From positions 1 through 5,881 of the forward strand of contig CAJLUG010000064.1 in NCBI GenBank assembly GCA_905209745.1: 5,881 bases of DNA, given 5' to 3'. A model generated the notes under the pieces. The model was not told the origin of the DNA, did not search any database, and saw only the letters and a program-made list of their open reading frames with translations. This document shows, one piece after another, positions 5,355 to 5,881 of the stretch. Each line of letters starts with the position of its first letter. Position 1 is the first letter of the stretch. A program made the translations under genes and the position numbers. Source of the stretch: an uncultured Mycoplasma sp. GTDB lineage: Bacteria; Bacillota_I; Bacilli_A; RF39; UBA660.

Positions 5355-5881
5355 CTACTCATAACGACGAATTACTTTATCAATTCCAGAAATATCATCA
5401 AGTTTATCTAAACGTACCAAATCCCTCGCAACCTCAGGACTAATAATATCATATTTAAGTAAAATATCCATCGTCTCTAAATTTGCTTCATTAACACTAA
5501 TTCTTTTATGAGAAACATCTTCACCCAATTGATATACTTCATTAATAGAAGAACTAATACCTTCGGCACTACTTGATAAAACAGGGCTCTCATAAATTAT
5601 GTAATTGGCGATACTACTTTCAGCAAATAAACTAGAGTCCTTTAAAGGAATCAATAAAACAAGTAATATCGCAAAAGTAACAATATATCCGGTAAGTGCC
5701 GCAACAATAGCTCCTATGACTTTAGATGGTAACCATAAAACAACCGTCATATGCACTAACTTTTGAACGACACCTGATAATTTCACTACAATCATGTAAA
5801 CACTATATAACAAACTGTAAATAATAAGAAAAGCAATTAATTGATATAGTAAAATATTAAGTACGGTAAGTCCTTCAATAC
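5355..5881 (-). CDS. CvpA-family (colicin V production-like) membrane protein, 5' end outside window
   Basis: The frame is open to the right edge, so the start is missing; a TTG at 5813 and an ATG at 5795 are internal. About 175 residues are visible. Two hydrophobic stretches lie in the N-terminal half: one from VLNILLYQLIAFLIIYSLL into YMIVVKL, and one from VIGAIVAALTGYIVTFAILL to VLLIPL. Between them is a loop ending LWLPSKVIG, where CvpA proteins have a conserved glycine-rich turn before the last helix. The C-terminal half is soluble, with the ESPVLSSSAEGI segment common after the last helix in Firmicutes homologues, then a charged helical tail ending IRRYE and TAG. CvpA proteins have been linked to colicin V export and envelope processes, but their molecular role is unclear. 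It is the first gene seen of the operon, 8 nt before the dipeptidase start. Family assignment rests on topology and motif resemblance. Confidence 0.65.
   Translation of the reverse strand, partial: IEGLTVLNILLYQLIAFLIIYSLLYSVYMIVVKLSGVVQKLVHMTVVLWLPSKVIGAIVAALTGYIVTFAILLVLLIPLKDSSLFAESSIANYIIYESPVLSSSAEGISSSINEVYQLGEDVSHKRISVNEANLETMDILLKYDIISPEVARDLVRLDKLDDISGIDKVIRRYE

Noticed and set aside
5355..5813. TTG at 5813 as the true start of the CvpA-like protein
   Set aside because: The same frame continues open to the window edge and encodes a typical membrane helix upstream (ILLYQLIAFLIIYSLL), so the gene begins outside the window.

Overview
The window is AT-rich, all its genes read leftwards on the minus strand, and spacing is tight with strong AGGAGG-type ribosome binding sites. 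Trp is encoded by TGG, so the genetic code is the usual bacterial one. Together with pyruvate phosphate dikinase, this points to a low-GC Firmicute (Bacillota), possibly a gut-associated Erysipelotrichia or RF39/Mycoplasmatota-like relative. The lineage is an inference, not a firm call.

Right part (about 4105-5881): a chromosomal housekeeping operon, read right to left. It holds a CvpA-like membrane protein (cut by the window edge), an M19-family dipeptidase with a TTG start, and a thioredoxin whose ATG overlaps the dipeptidase stop (TAATG). It ends in an intrinsic terminator that includes the last codons of trxA.

Middle (1405-4091): a complete pyruvate phosphate dikinase gene (ppdK, 875 codons) with its own extended -10 promoter and RBS.

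Left part (1-about 1423): what looks like one end of an integrative/conjugative-type element abutting the 3' end of ppdK. Directly after ppdK, overlapping its last codons in another frame, is a start-less, protein-like reading frame of about 50 codons. A strong hairpin terminator follows. Then comes a short promoter region with repeated CATAT motifs, an XRE-type regulator, and a ParB-like gene starting 1 nt after the regulator's stop and leaving the window at the left edge. XRE plus ParB-like pairs are typical of conjugative elements in Firmicutes.

The most interesting signal is the junction at 1274-1425. The final ppdK codons look unlike the rest of the gene, a small inverted repeat sits there, and the headless reading frame continues out of the ppdK tail. 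The simplest reading is site-specific insertion of a mobile element into the ppdK 3' end, splitting an element gene that would span the joined ends in the circular form. No integrase, relaxase or second att site lies in the window, so the boundary remains an inference. I saw no RNA gene, CRISPR array or complete insertion sequence.
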